From positions 1-64,000 of the forward strand of contig JBAOKB010000052.1 of NCBI GenBank assembly GCA_037044905.1: DNA of 64,000 bases, in the 5' to 3' direction. The notes under the pieces were generated by a model. That model made no database searches. It was not told the DNA's origin and worked only from the letters and a program-made list of their open reading frames with translations. Positions 21,220 to 31,122 of this stretch are shown one piece after another. The first letter of the stretch is position 1. Each line of letters starts with the position of its first letter. A program made the translations under genes and the position numbers. The stretch is from Hortaea werneckii (Eukaryota > Ascomycota > Dothideomycetes > Mycosphaerellales > Teratosphaeriaceae).

Positions 21220-23210
21220 ATGTCTTTTCTTCCCTTGCCTTTCGTAGCGCTTAGTACTTTCCTGGGAATAGTCAAAGGAATCGACCATGGAGCATCACCG
21301 CTGCCGATATCATACGGTAACAATGGATCGGTTGGACCTGATGGTTAGTATCTCAGATTTTGTTCCAAAGGCTCCGCGATCAATAGACTGATTTTCATCC
21401 CATAGGGCCCTGGTGGACGATCGTCCAAGCAGTCAACTATCCGGATCAATCCATGACGCTGCTGCCTTCGCTGTCCAACAATTCTCTACTCATCAATTCC
21501 ACAGCATGCCTGTCTCAGTCTGCAATCTGTCCCACACCCCAACCAGACCAATTCTTCACCTGGACAGATAATGAATTCGAAAATAACAAGACACCCAGCG
21601 AGGATTTGCAGCCGGACGAGTGGGATGAATGGTACGCTTCGCTCCTCAACATGAGCGGGACTGGGCAGTTCTTCTCAGAGCGTATGAATCTCCATCCGGA
21701 GGGCGATGAGTCAATGGTGAACGAGATGAATTACTTGGTCATGGGTGTTTCGAACAGCTATTCTGCTGGCTTCGCCGGTGGGGCTGAGTATACTTTGGAC
21801 ACGGGCTTTGTAAGTTGAAAGACATTTCCAAAGCGGAATTGGCATAGACAGTGCTAATCAGCGTGTAGTTCTCGCTGTATGCGGAGCATGACATTTTTGG
21901 CTGGCCAGATAAGGCTTCTGGGTAAGCTCACATTGCGAATTTACTCATGGGTTTGCAAGTCTGATACTGTTCGCAGCTTCGTCTGGTACAACAATAGGAC
22001 CTTGAACGACGCATACAAACTAGGGTACATTCCATCGGTCTCTTATGGCCTTCATGTCGGCTCTGTGGTCGCCAACGTAACTCCGAGCCTTATTCTGGGC
22101 GGCTACGACAGCTCGCGGATCTTGACGCCGCCTCTAGTATCCGATTCTCGATCTTTCAGCCTGACCGATATTTCATTGAACGTTACTGAAGGCGGCGATG
22201 CATACACTTCCGACCAGCCACTACCCCTTACTGGTCTTCTGCAAGCAAATGGGAGTTCAGTCGACTCAATGGAAGTTCATCCGGATCCTGGCCTACCGTA
22301 CATGTATTTGCCAAGGGAGACGTGCGACGCCATTGCAGAGCATCTCCCTGTTGAGTACAATAGCGACTTCAATGTTTACTTCTGGAACACTGAAGATGAG
22401 AATTATCACAAGATTCTCACCTCGCCTCATGTCCTGGCATTTTCTTTCTCAGCAGGCAATTCCGAAACGACCATCAACATTCCTCTAGCGCTCATGAATC
22501 TCACTCTCGAATATCCACTTGTCAGTGAGAGCACGCCATACTTCCCGTGCAGCCCCTGGAATCCTAGCAGTGCGCCTTATCACCTTGGCCGATCATTTCT
22601 GCAAGGCGCTTTCCTAGGCCAGAACTGGAACAGTTCGAAGCTGTTCCTAGCGCAGGCTCCGGGGCCAGGCTTCATGTCGCAGAGTTTGAAGACGATTGCT
22701 TACACCGACGAGAGTATTGAGCCAGCGATAAATGCGCCGAGTTGGGACTCAACCTGGTCAGGCACACTTACAGCTCTTCAAGACGAAGAGAGCCAAGCAC
22801 CTGTTCCCGACAGCGAAGACTCAAAGGATGCAGGAGACTCAGACGATGGCGTATCTAGCGGCGGCATCGCTGGGATTGTGGTCGGTGTCGTCGCCGGCGT
22901 TGCAATCGTCGCAGGGGCTTTATTCTGGATCTTACGGAAGAAAAGACAGAATGCAAGGACTCATATGGGGGGAGAAGAAGATGCACGCCCCTACTATGCC
23001 ACTGACAGTCGCTCGACTTCCGATGGTCCTACGTATTACCAGGACTCACCAGATCTTGGCTCTATGGTCAAGGGTCCCGCGACGAGAGAGACACAGATCG
23101 GGCAGCAGGTGCCTTTGGCAGAGATCTCGGCAAGTCCTGACCCGGTTGAGATGCCTACGCCGCCGCCGCAGGAGCTTGCTGGGAGTGGACCAGAGGAGAA
23201 GCACAAATAG
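21220..23210 (+). CDS. membrane-anchored aspartic-protease-like protein (catalytic Asp residues absent)
   Basis: Four exons at 21220-21343, 21406-21809, 21869-21921 and 21977-23210 join in frame to about 604 aa. The first exon encodes a signal peptide (MSFLPLPFVALSTFLGIVKG). The A1 pepsin-like scaffold is recognisable: GPWWTIVQAVNYPDQ near residue 42, YTLDTGF, FSLYAEHDIFGWPDK, PSVSYGLHVGS, SLILGGYDSSRI, and a C-terminal lobe ending YHLGRSFLQGAFLGQNW. The position of the first catalytic D-T/S-G reads LLPSLSNNS and the second reads PYMYLPRETCD, so both catalytic Asp are missing. A transmembrane helix at about 491-515 (GIAGIVVGVVAGVAIVAGAL) precedes a basic RKKRQ stop-transfer and a disordered cytosolic tail. 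The form suggests a cell-surface pseudoprotease, perhaps a binding or sensing protein (inference). Many N-glycosylation sequons are present. Confidence 0.82.
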
Positions 23211-23675
23211 AGTATAATGGTCGAGCGTTTATCCAGTGGCGCCGAGGAGAAAATTTGCTTTGCTCCCTATATTATTTAGACGATGAACATTGTTAAGCGT
23301 CTCCGAATACACCATCAGCAACAAATTGATAGATATTAGTCTTCTATCGTGTAGGTGATATTGGAAGTACCGAGCGAAGTAACTGGCGGGGACTGTGGAT
23401 GTGGGCTTCTGCCGTAAAGTGGGGATGGAAGGATAGATCTACATCGCGTTGCGTCTCCTCGGATCAAACGTGCCGTGGATGGAGATGTGCCGGGACAATG
23501 CTCACCACACGGCAACAAATAATGAGAAGATGTTATCGACACTGTTCAAGCCCGTCATCGCTGCGATTTATGGGACGTAACAAGTCATTCGACTTCATCA
23601 CAACCCTGATCATTACCAAGTGGAGTCCAGCCCCATCAGTCTATGGTCTCGCATCTCCCTTGAGCAGGCGGAGAT
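23211..23675. other. intergenic
   Basis: Spacer between two plus-strand genes; it holds a 3' region and the promoter of the flavoprotein gene. Nothing else is recognised. Confidence 0.45.
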
Positions 23676-25271
23676 ATGACTTCGCTACCGAAAACATGTG
23701 ATGTACTGGTCATAGGCGGCGGAAACGCAGGTTTCTCGGCCGCCATCGCAGCCAAAGAGGCCGGCACAGAACATGTCGTCCTCATTGATAAATGCCCAGA
23801 AGACTGGGCAGGTGGCAACAGCTACTTCACAGCCGGCGCCATGAGAACAGTACACGGCGGACTGGATGATCTCTCATCAATAGTCAATAATGTGGATGAC
23901 GAGTTGATGGAGAAAATCGATCTGGATCCGTACACAGACCAAGAGTTCCGGAATGACATGGACCGGATATGTCAAGGACGATCTGACCCGATATTGAGCG
24001 AGGCTTTGATCAAAGGCTCTAGGGAATCTGTCCAATGGCTCGCGGACCACGGCGTGCGCTTCCAATTATCCTTCAATCGGCAGGCGTTCCTAGTCAATGG
24101 GAGACATAAGTTCTGGGGCGGTTTGGCAATAAAGACCGAAGATGGAGGGAAGGGATTGATTGAGGATCACAGGAAAGCTGCTGAAAAAGCAGGCGTCGAA
24201 GTCCATTATTCTGCGGCAGCAACAAAGCTACACAAGGATTCTATATCTGGCACCATCCAAGGTGTGTCTGTCGAGCAAAATTCTAAACCCGCTTTCATCC
24301 AAACCAAAGGCGTCATCCTCGCCGCCGGTGGCTTCGAAGCAAACTCCCGCATGCGTGCACAGTATCTGGGTGAAGGATGGGACCGCGCATACGTACGCGG
24401 CACGCCTTACAACACCGGAGATCTACTCGACATTGCCGTCCGAGACGTCTCAGCAAAGAAAGCGGGAAACTGGTCCGGATGCCACTGCACTTGCTGGGAT
24501 GCCAATGCTCCGACCGACTCAGGAGATCGTGGGGTCTCGAACAAGTTCACCAAGTCCGGATACCCAATGGGCGTAATGATCAATGCGCACGGGGAGCGTT
24601 TCGTGGACGAAGGCGTGGACTATAGGAACTATACTTATGCCATCTTTGGCCGGGCGATTCTGCAGCAGCCGGGTGGAATCGCGTATCAGATCTATGACAA
24701 GAAGAGTATACCGTGGCTACGAAGCGAAGAGTATCGCGATGAGGTCGTCCGCAAAATCCATGGCTCCTCGATCGAAGATTTGGCCGGCAAATTGGCTAAG
24801 GGGGAAGGGCTTCAGAATCTGCAGAAGTTCGTTCAAACGCTGAAAGAGTTCAATACTGCAGCTCATGCGTTCCGTGATGAGAATCCAGATCAACAATGGA
24901 ATTTGGCCGTGAAAGATGGTCTTTCCACCCAGTCGAGGACGCACAAACTGGCTCTTCCCAAGACTAACTGGGCATTGCCTATCGATGAGCCGCCTTTCCT
25001 CGCTGTCAAAGTGACGGGCGGAATCACCTTTACATTTGGCGGTCTTGAAGTCGAGCCAGAAACTACAGGCGTAATCTCTTCGACCACAAGCCAACCGATA
25101 CCAGGTCTTTTCTGTGCAGGCGAAATGCTTGGAGGGCTGTTCTACGGTAATTACCCAGGTGGCAGTGGGCTTACATCTGGCACAGTCTTTGGACGAAGGG
25201 CAGGCGTTGCGGCTGCGGACGTAGCACGGAAGAATAAGAACACTGCGTCTAGATTGATAGCTAAGATATAA
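23676..25271 (+). CDS. FAD-dependent dehydrogenase, fumarate reductase/tricarballylate dehydrogenase-like
   Basis: Single exon, 531 aa. The N-terminus carries a Rossmann dinucleotide motif VLVIGGGNAGFSAAIAAKEAG (residues about 10-30) with an acidic/ID end at VVLIDK. An SYFTAGAMRTVHGG segment and the conserved VILAAGGFEAN follow. The C-terminus has TGGITFTFGGLEVEP, IPGLFCAGEMLGG and YPGGSGLTSGTVFGRRAG, which close the FAD site. This is the FAD-binding-2 (succinate dehydrogenase/fumarate reductase flavoprotein) superfamily, and the closest family by eye is tricarballylate dehydrogenase (TcuA-like); substrate is not determinable. No signal or targeting peptide is obvious, suggesting a cytosolic enzyme. 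Bacterial-type relatives make ancient transfer conceivable, but base composition here does not stand out. Confidence 0.85.
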   Translation: MTSLPKTCDVLVIGGGNAGFSAAIAAKEAGTEHVVLIDKCPEDWAGGNSYFTAGAMRTVHGGLDDLSSIVNNVDDELMEKIDLDPYTDQEFRNDMDRICQGRSDPILSEALIKGSRESVQWLADHGVRFQLSFNRQAFLVNGRHKFWGGLAIKTEDGGKGLIEDHRKAAEKAGVEVHYSAAATKLHKDSISGTIQGVSVEQNSKPAFIQTKGVILAAGGFEANSRMRAQYLGEGWDRAYVRGTPYNTGDLLDIAVRDVSAKKAGNWSGCHCTCWDANAPTDSGDRGVSNKFTKSGYPMGVMINAHGERFVDEGVDYRNYTYAIFGRAILQQPGGIAYQIYDKKSIPWLRSEEYRDEVVRKIHGSSIEDLAGKLAKGEGLQNLQKFVQTLKEFNTAAHAFRDENPDQQWNLAVKDGLSTQSRTHKLALPKTNWALPIDEPPFLAVKVTGGITFTFGGLEVEPETTGVISSTTSQPIPGLFCAGEMLGGLFYGNYPGGSGLTSGTVFGRRAGVAAADVARKNKNTASRLIAKI

Positions 25272-25453
25272 CTTGGGAGAAGAGAATCTCTACGCTTGCA
25301 TCTGAGAGCAGAAAGTGTCATCCATGATGTTCAGTGCGATCTATGTAGGATCAATCTTGGTAGTCGCTTTCGACAGAACACAAGCAAGCCGCCCGTTTAA
25401 GCGCCCTCACTACGATATTACAATACCCTACTCAACCAGAAAGTCCGAAGGGC

Positions 25454-28333
25454 TTATAGCCAAGCTCCAGCAATGGTTTCACAACCTCTCTCCACCACAG
25501 CTCTCACCCTGTCGCCCAGCGTCTTATTCGCACACTCCACCTCCAGCTTCTCTAGCCAGACCTTCGCCACTGCCTTGTCCACTCTGATCTCCACTCCCGG
25601 TACAGGGATACCCAGACCGTGCAATCTCGCTAGCTCGGACGCTTCTGCTTTCTCTCGCACGACTTTCTCGTCGTACTCATTCTCCATAGGCAGTTTAGGT
25701 GTGGCGATGGGCGAAATGGCGTCTTCGCCAAATTGGGCCTCGAGGAACATGAACAATCTGCTGAGTCGCTCCTCGGGCGTTATAGCGGTGAACGGGTTCC
25801 TACCCATGTTCTTCTGATCGAGACTGTTCTTGACGGAAGGTTTCGGATCTTCGGCCATGTCGTCCCCAAAACCTCCGTTTTCGCCATGGGTATGAGAATG
25901 CATCTTGCTGCTCTGCCGAACAGCAGCCGGCGAGCTCTCGACGGTCAGGAGGACGGCCATAACGGCGTCGGCGATGCTGTCGTTGGTTGTGTTGCCTTCC
26001 CACTCCAATTCGACTTCGCCGGTCTCGGGCTGGCATGTGGCCTTCACCGCACCGCTCATAATCTCAAAGACGACTGGCTCCTGACGGACGATTTCTTCGT
26101 CGGCATCTTCGCCTTTGATGTCGCCATTGACATTACCGTTAGATTCTCCTTGGCCGCCAGATAATACTGTGATACCGCCAAAGGTGGATTCAAGAGCCCA
26201 TTTGATCAGCTCAGTGCCCGCGGCGGCCAATGTGATGCGTTGTCGGCAGAGGACGGTAGTAGTAGTCAATCCCGCGTACTCTTTCAGATCTTCTGGTGCC
26301 ATCAGCGAAAGCTTGAAGTCATTCTGCACAAGGACGCCTGATACAAGCTGACTTCCTTCCACACGCGGCTTCTTTTCTCCCTTCTCACCTTCCGCCTCTT
26401 CGTCTTCTGACGATGGCGGCGGCGACGGTGGTAGTAATGTAGGCGGGTGTATCTGGCTCGCCAGTCTGCCCACCACTCTCGCCACTTTATCTTGCCGGAA
26501 TGGTATCCGCACTTCCTCGCAATTTGCAGGCGAGTAGACCTTCATCTTCTGCAATCCCAATAATCTCGACCGCAGACGGTTCATGTTGTGCTTCTCACCA
26601 TGGACCAGAATAACGACAGGGGCATTTACTTCTTCGATGAACTCTCTGTTCTCCTGTCCATCAACGTGTGCTGCGAAAGAGAACTCCTGCACCGTGCAAC
26701 GACGCGGGATCATGACTTTCTCGTCCCCGGTCTTTTTCGTCATGATACCGCCCTGCGGCTGATTCCGATTCGTCATCACCGCTGGAATCGTGTCAGGCTC
26801 GAGCATGATTGACTTTGCCATTGTGCCCTCAACGCTGTAGCCCGTAATAACCACGCCATTCTTGGGATCTGGCGCCCAACGCTCCAGCAAGGACCGTGAG
26901 ACGCCGTTTTGCATCATACCAGGACTGGCTAGCATGACACATCCACCGACATCATCGAATCGCTCGAGCGATTTGAGGGAGCGGATGTACTGGAAGTCCC
27001 AAGGTCCACTGCCGGCACCATCGCTAGCTCCTGTCCCAGCTGCTTGTGCAGCCTGGAATTTGGAGCGGATGTTGTCATTCATGGCATCAATGTAGGTTTG
27101 ATAGACGACCATACACTTGCGCGCGAGACTTGACGCGTAGTAGATAGGATACTTCCTGTATTCCTCGTGACGAGCCCAGTAATCCTCTAGAATGAGGAGC
27201 AATTCTTGTGAACGACCGACAGCAAAGACTGGGAGCAGCGCTCGGCCGCCACGGTTTAGTATACTGGTGACGCTCTTCATCAGCGCCGTTTCACGCTCGA
27301 GTCGAGGAATGTGCGTGCTGATCCCGAAGGTAGACTCGGATATAAGACAGTCGACTCTGACGTTCTTGGGAATACTGGCGGGGATGAGATGTCGGTCATT
27401 TTCTCTGCTATAGTCGCCCGTGAAGAGAATATTGAGCCCGGCTATCTCAATGAAGTACATGCAGGCCCCAAGTACATGTCCAGCGGGGTAAGGCGTGAAG
27501 CGAATGCCATTGTGGGTATGTGTCGTATTGAAGGAAATCGTTTGAATCATCGGCAGGGTGTTTAGAATGTCTGTTTCGTTGAAAAGCTGGTTGACATAGC
27601 CGTCCGTACCAGATGTAGTAGAGCTGGCGACGTGCGTATTCTGCACGCGGACGCTGTCCTGCATCAACCATTTGTAAATGGCTTTCGTGGGATGGGTCAT
27701 GTAGACTCGGCCAGAAAAGTTCGTTTTGGCCAGCACGTAAGGTAGAGAGGCGGCATGGTCCATGTGAAAGCTGTGCAAGGAGCGTACGTTAGCCACCATC
27801 TTCCGTAAGCCCATCAAGATCATTTGAGACGCAGAAGATGTGGTCACTACGGCGAGAGAACGCTCGAGTCGAAAGAGAAGTGTGGATAGCAGACTAATAG
27901 TGGTATACAGCTGCTATGTAGACTAAGTCGCTTGCATAGGTAAGTTGTCGCTGAAGTGGACTGCCCGTATAATAGCGGGCAGACCCCAAAGCACCGCGAA
28001 TCGCTTCTGCTGTAGTGACCTTACCAGCTCCATCAACCCGTCTCAAATCACAAGACTAAAAGTCGAAAATGAAATTACTTACTGTGTTATGAGCAAGATG
28101 TCGACCGTACTTAGGTCAAACTCATCATAGAACGGCAAGGCAGCGAAGCCCTCATAGGCTGGGTGAACGCCCGCATCGAGCATAACCGTCTTCCCTTTAT
28201 ATTGTAGAATGTGACATGATCGTCCAACTTCGTTACCACCACCCAGCGCGATGAATGTGAGCTCATCTTGAGGATCGACCGGCTCCGTGTCTTCGGGCTT
28301 GTTCATTGTCGCGTGAGAGCGTTTGGCCGCCAT
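25454..28333 (-). CDS. ysh1: mRNA 3'-end endonuclease CPSF73/Ysh1
   Basis: Zinc-dependent endoribonuclease that cuts pre-mRNA at the poly(A) site within the cleavage and polyadenylation factor. Exons 28333-28083 and 27770-25454 are joined by removing a GTAAGT intron of about 312 nt, giving about 855 aa. The join creates the HFHMDH metal motif at residues 84-89. The metallo-beta-lactamase fold continues with LFTGDYSRENDRHL, followed by the beta-CASP block (SESTFG, a GRALLPVFAVGRSQELL segment, an MLASPGMMQNG loop) and the RMMBL region (EFSFAAHVDGQ, LVHGEKHNM). A long C-terminal domain (CPSF73-100_C) has an acidic, disordered insert near SSEDEEAEGEKGEKK. It is longer than yeast Ysh1, as is common in filamentous fungi. 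It is divergent from the delta-COP gene. All catalytic ligands appear intact. Confidence 0.95.
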
Positions 28334-28740
28334 GGTGAAGGCGCGCGGCGCAGAACGCGCGCGTCACTTGATTTCCTGCTCAGCTCGACTGTATCTCAAT
28401 TGAAGGCGGCAATGTAAGCGTTGATGTCCAGTGCGCAGGCAAGCATTCGGTACCGGTTTGGTGGATATTGAATGGCGTATTCATGTTCGAACTCAAGCCG
28501 TCGAGGTCTGGTCGCAAGGAGCGAACGCGCGCCGCGCACGGGCCACAGCCAAGCCTACTGGTGTTCAGGGCCAGATGGCATTGAGACTACTACGAACACC
28601 TCCTGCTGCTGGTACACGATACATCACCCCCCCCCCCCCCCCCCCCCAGTCTTTCTCGAATACGCAGAGCGCTGCAACCGAGTCATAGCTGCAAAAGTGT
28701 TTAGCTACTGCATCGAGTGGCTTAAAACCGGCTGCCCACG
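28334..28740. promoter_or_regulatory. shared divergent promoter of ysh1 and ret2
   Basis: This 407-bp spacer separates two divergently transcribed housekeeping genes and contains a 21-nt C run at 28627-28647. No recognisable factor-binding site was assigned. Confidence 0.5.
28627..28647 (+). repeat. poly-C tract
   Basis: About 21 consecutive C residues, roughly 95 bp upstream of the delta-COP start codon. Length may be imprecise. Confidence 0.85.
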
Positions 28741-30414
28741 ATGGTCGTCCTTTCCGCCGCCGTCACAACCCGCTCTGGTATGAGACCATGGGTAGAACTT
28801 CTCTATTAAATGATATACTAATGCTGAACAGGCAAACCTATCATCGCCAGATCGTTCAGACAGATAGCGAGGTCACGAGTTGAAGCCCTCCTCGCCTCCT
28901 TCCCAAAGCTCGCCGACACCACCCACAGCAGCCAACATACAACTGTTGAGCAGGATAATGTCCGCTTCGTTTACCAGCCGCTCGACGAGCTATACATGGT
29001 CCTGATCACGAACCGTCAATCCAATATCCTGCAAGATATCAACACGCTCCATTTGTTCGCGCAAGTCGTGAGCTCGATATGCCGAAGCCTTGAGGAGAGG
29101 GAAATCATGAGATGCGCCTTTGAGCTGCTGTCGGCCTTCGACGAGGTCGTTACTCTGGGCTATAGGGAGAACTTGACCCTGAGCCAGATCAGGACGTTCT
29201 TGGACATGGAATCGCATGAAGAGCGCATTCAGGAGATCATCTCACGCAACAAGGAGTTGGAAGCCTCCGAGGAACGGAAGCGGAAGGCGAAGCAACTGGA
29301 GATGCAGCGTAAGGAGATGATGCGTGGAGCGCGCTCCAACTCAGGAATGGGAGGAGGTATGGGGATGGGCGGCAACATGGGCATGCCACGTACGCCCACT
29401 TACTCCCCAGCGCCGCAGCCTGCCACGCCCGCAGCGGATTCGTACGATTCCTATAATGCAGCGAAGAACCCGAATTTCGGAAAGCCAATGCCGACGAGAG
29501 GGAAGGGCATGCAGTTGGGCAAGAAGAAAACCACCTCCACAATGTACGATCAGGTGCGAGGCGACCTCGGCGCAGATGGCGAAGCAAACGCACCTCTTGC
29601 TGGTGTGCCACAGCAGGCTGCTCCTCCAGTACAGCCAACCGTCCCATCGCAAGGCTCAGCCGGTGCTGCGGCGGCGAGCATGGCAGGCGGTGAACCGATC
29701 CAAGTCACAATCGCAGAAGCGCTATCTGCTCGCCTGTCACGAGAAGGTCAACTGGAATCCTTCGAAGTGAAGGGTGACCTCCAACTCCGCATCTCTGACC
29801 CGTCTCTCACGCAACTCCGTCTCGCGCTGGCTCTGGGAGACACTAAGGGTGCACAATTGAACGCCCATCCTAAGGTCGACAAGACGCAGTTCAAGAACAA
29901 CAATATCATCCAACTGACCGATACCTCCAAGGGTTTCCCGGCCAACAACTCCATCCAGGTGATGAGGTGGAGATTGACCGCGAAGCCGGAAGATGTAGGC
30001 GAGCCTCCCATCAAGTTCACAGTCTGGAGCTCCGAGATCGCCGCGAACACTTACTCCATTACCGTGGAGTACGAGGCGACCTCGCCAGACACTCTCAAGG
30101 ATGTCACCGTCACGATACCCTACAGCACCTCGGAGCCCTCGGTGAGCTCCTTCGACGCAGTCTACGAAGTCTCAGGCGACTCGATCGATTGGACGATCGG
30201 CGACGTGGACGAGAGCAATCCCTCGGGCTCCTTCGAGTTCGAGGCCCAGACGGCTGGGGACGAGAATGAGTTTTTCCCCATGTCGGTGCAGTTCAGCAGG
30301 GCCGCTCCTTGGGTGGATGTGGATGTCGGTGGTGTTAGCCTCGTGTCGGAAGGTGCTGATGTGGGCTTTGGTAGGAATGTGAGGTGTGTGGCTGAGGGAT
30401 ACCAGGTTGTTTAA
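28741..30414 (+). CDS. ret2: coatomer subunit delta (delta-COP)
   Basis: COPI coat subunit for Golgi-to-ER retrograde transport. Exons 28741-28777 and 28832-30414 flank a 54-nt intron with a tactaat branch site and a gaacag acceptor, giving 539 aa. The protein starts MVVLSAAVTTRSGK, the delta-COP N-terminal (longin-like) signature. It continues with ARSFRQIARSRVEALLASFPKL, the RFVYQPLDELYMVLITN block, and an LFAQVV/AFELLSAFDEVV block. A charged helix (EERKRKAKQLEMQRKEMMRG) and a Gly/Met-rich linker lead to the C-terminal mu-homology domain (VKGDLQLRISDP to the end). Length matches the family. The tiny first exon with an intron after codon 12 explains why the conserved N-terminus is not contiguous with the main frame. 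Confidence 0.95.
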
Positions 30415-31122
30415 GAGGTATTAGAGAGCAGTACTGGAAGTTTGGAGGCCAGGGCGGCATTGGCAGTATCGTAGTAGTGTTCAGCAGATATTATATTGAT
30501 AAATGCGTCGACGTATGATATGTTTCTCACTGATGAAGATAGCCTCTCCTTTATTTAGCCAGAGAGCGACTCCCGCCATTCACAGACATTTGATTATATC
30601 ATAGGCGGCCACAAAAAGGACTCCCTTGGCCAGGCTCATCACTAATACCGGTGATCGAAAAGGCGCAGCCTAGAAGGTACACAGGTTATGTAGGCGCACT
30701 GAGAAAAATGAAAAAGGCCACAAAAAAATGAGACAGCAAAAGTTCAGCAGCAGGGATTCTCGACTCGTCACCGACGTCAATACTAATCTGCCGGTTTACA
30801 GCTTAAGTACAGGAGGAATTCCGGTTTTCACTGGTAAAAAGTGACTCAAATTCCTGAACATAGAGTTATGTGGGATCCTCTGTGTTCTGTAACCTATGGC
30901 CGAACCTGAAAATCTCTGCCATGTTTCTGTATATATTTATTGTAATTGAATTGAGCTGCAAGCTCGAGCGATGTTGAAAGCGAAAGGGTTTGGACATTTG
31001 ATTTTCGCGTTGGCGCTAGCGCAACTCGCGCCTTCCAACCTCGCGTCGCTCGGCGACTCCGTCCTTTTGCGTTCCTCGTCTCAGAGCGTGCGAGCGTTCA
31101 TTGATCCTGGTGAATCACAACG
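30415..31122. other. intergenic
   Basis: About 700 bp holding the delta-COP 3' region and the APC4 promoter. AT-richer runs occur near 30925-30955 (tatatatttattgtaattg). No coding or RNA gene is seen. Confidence 0.45.
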
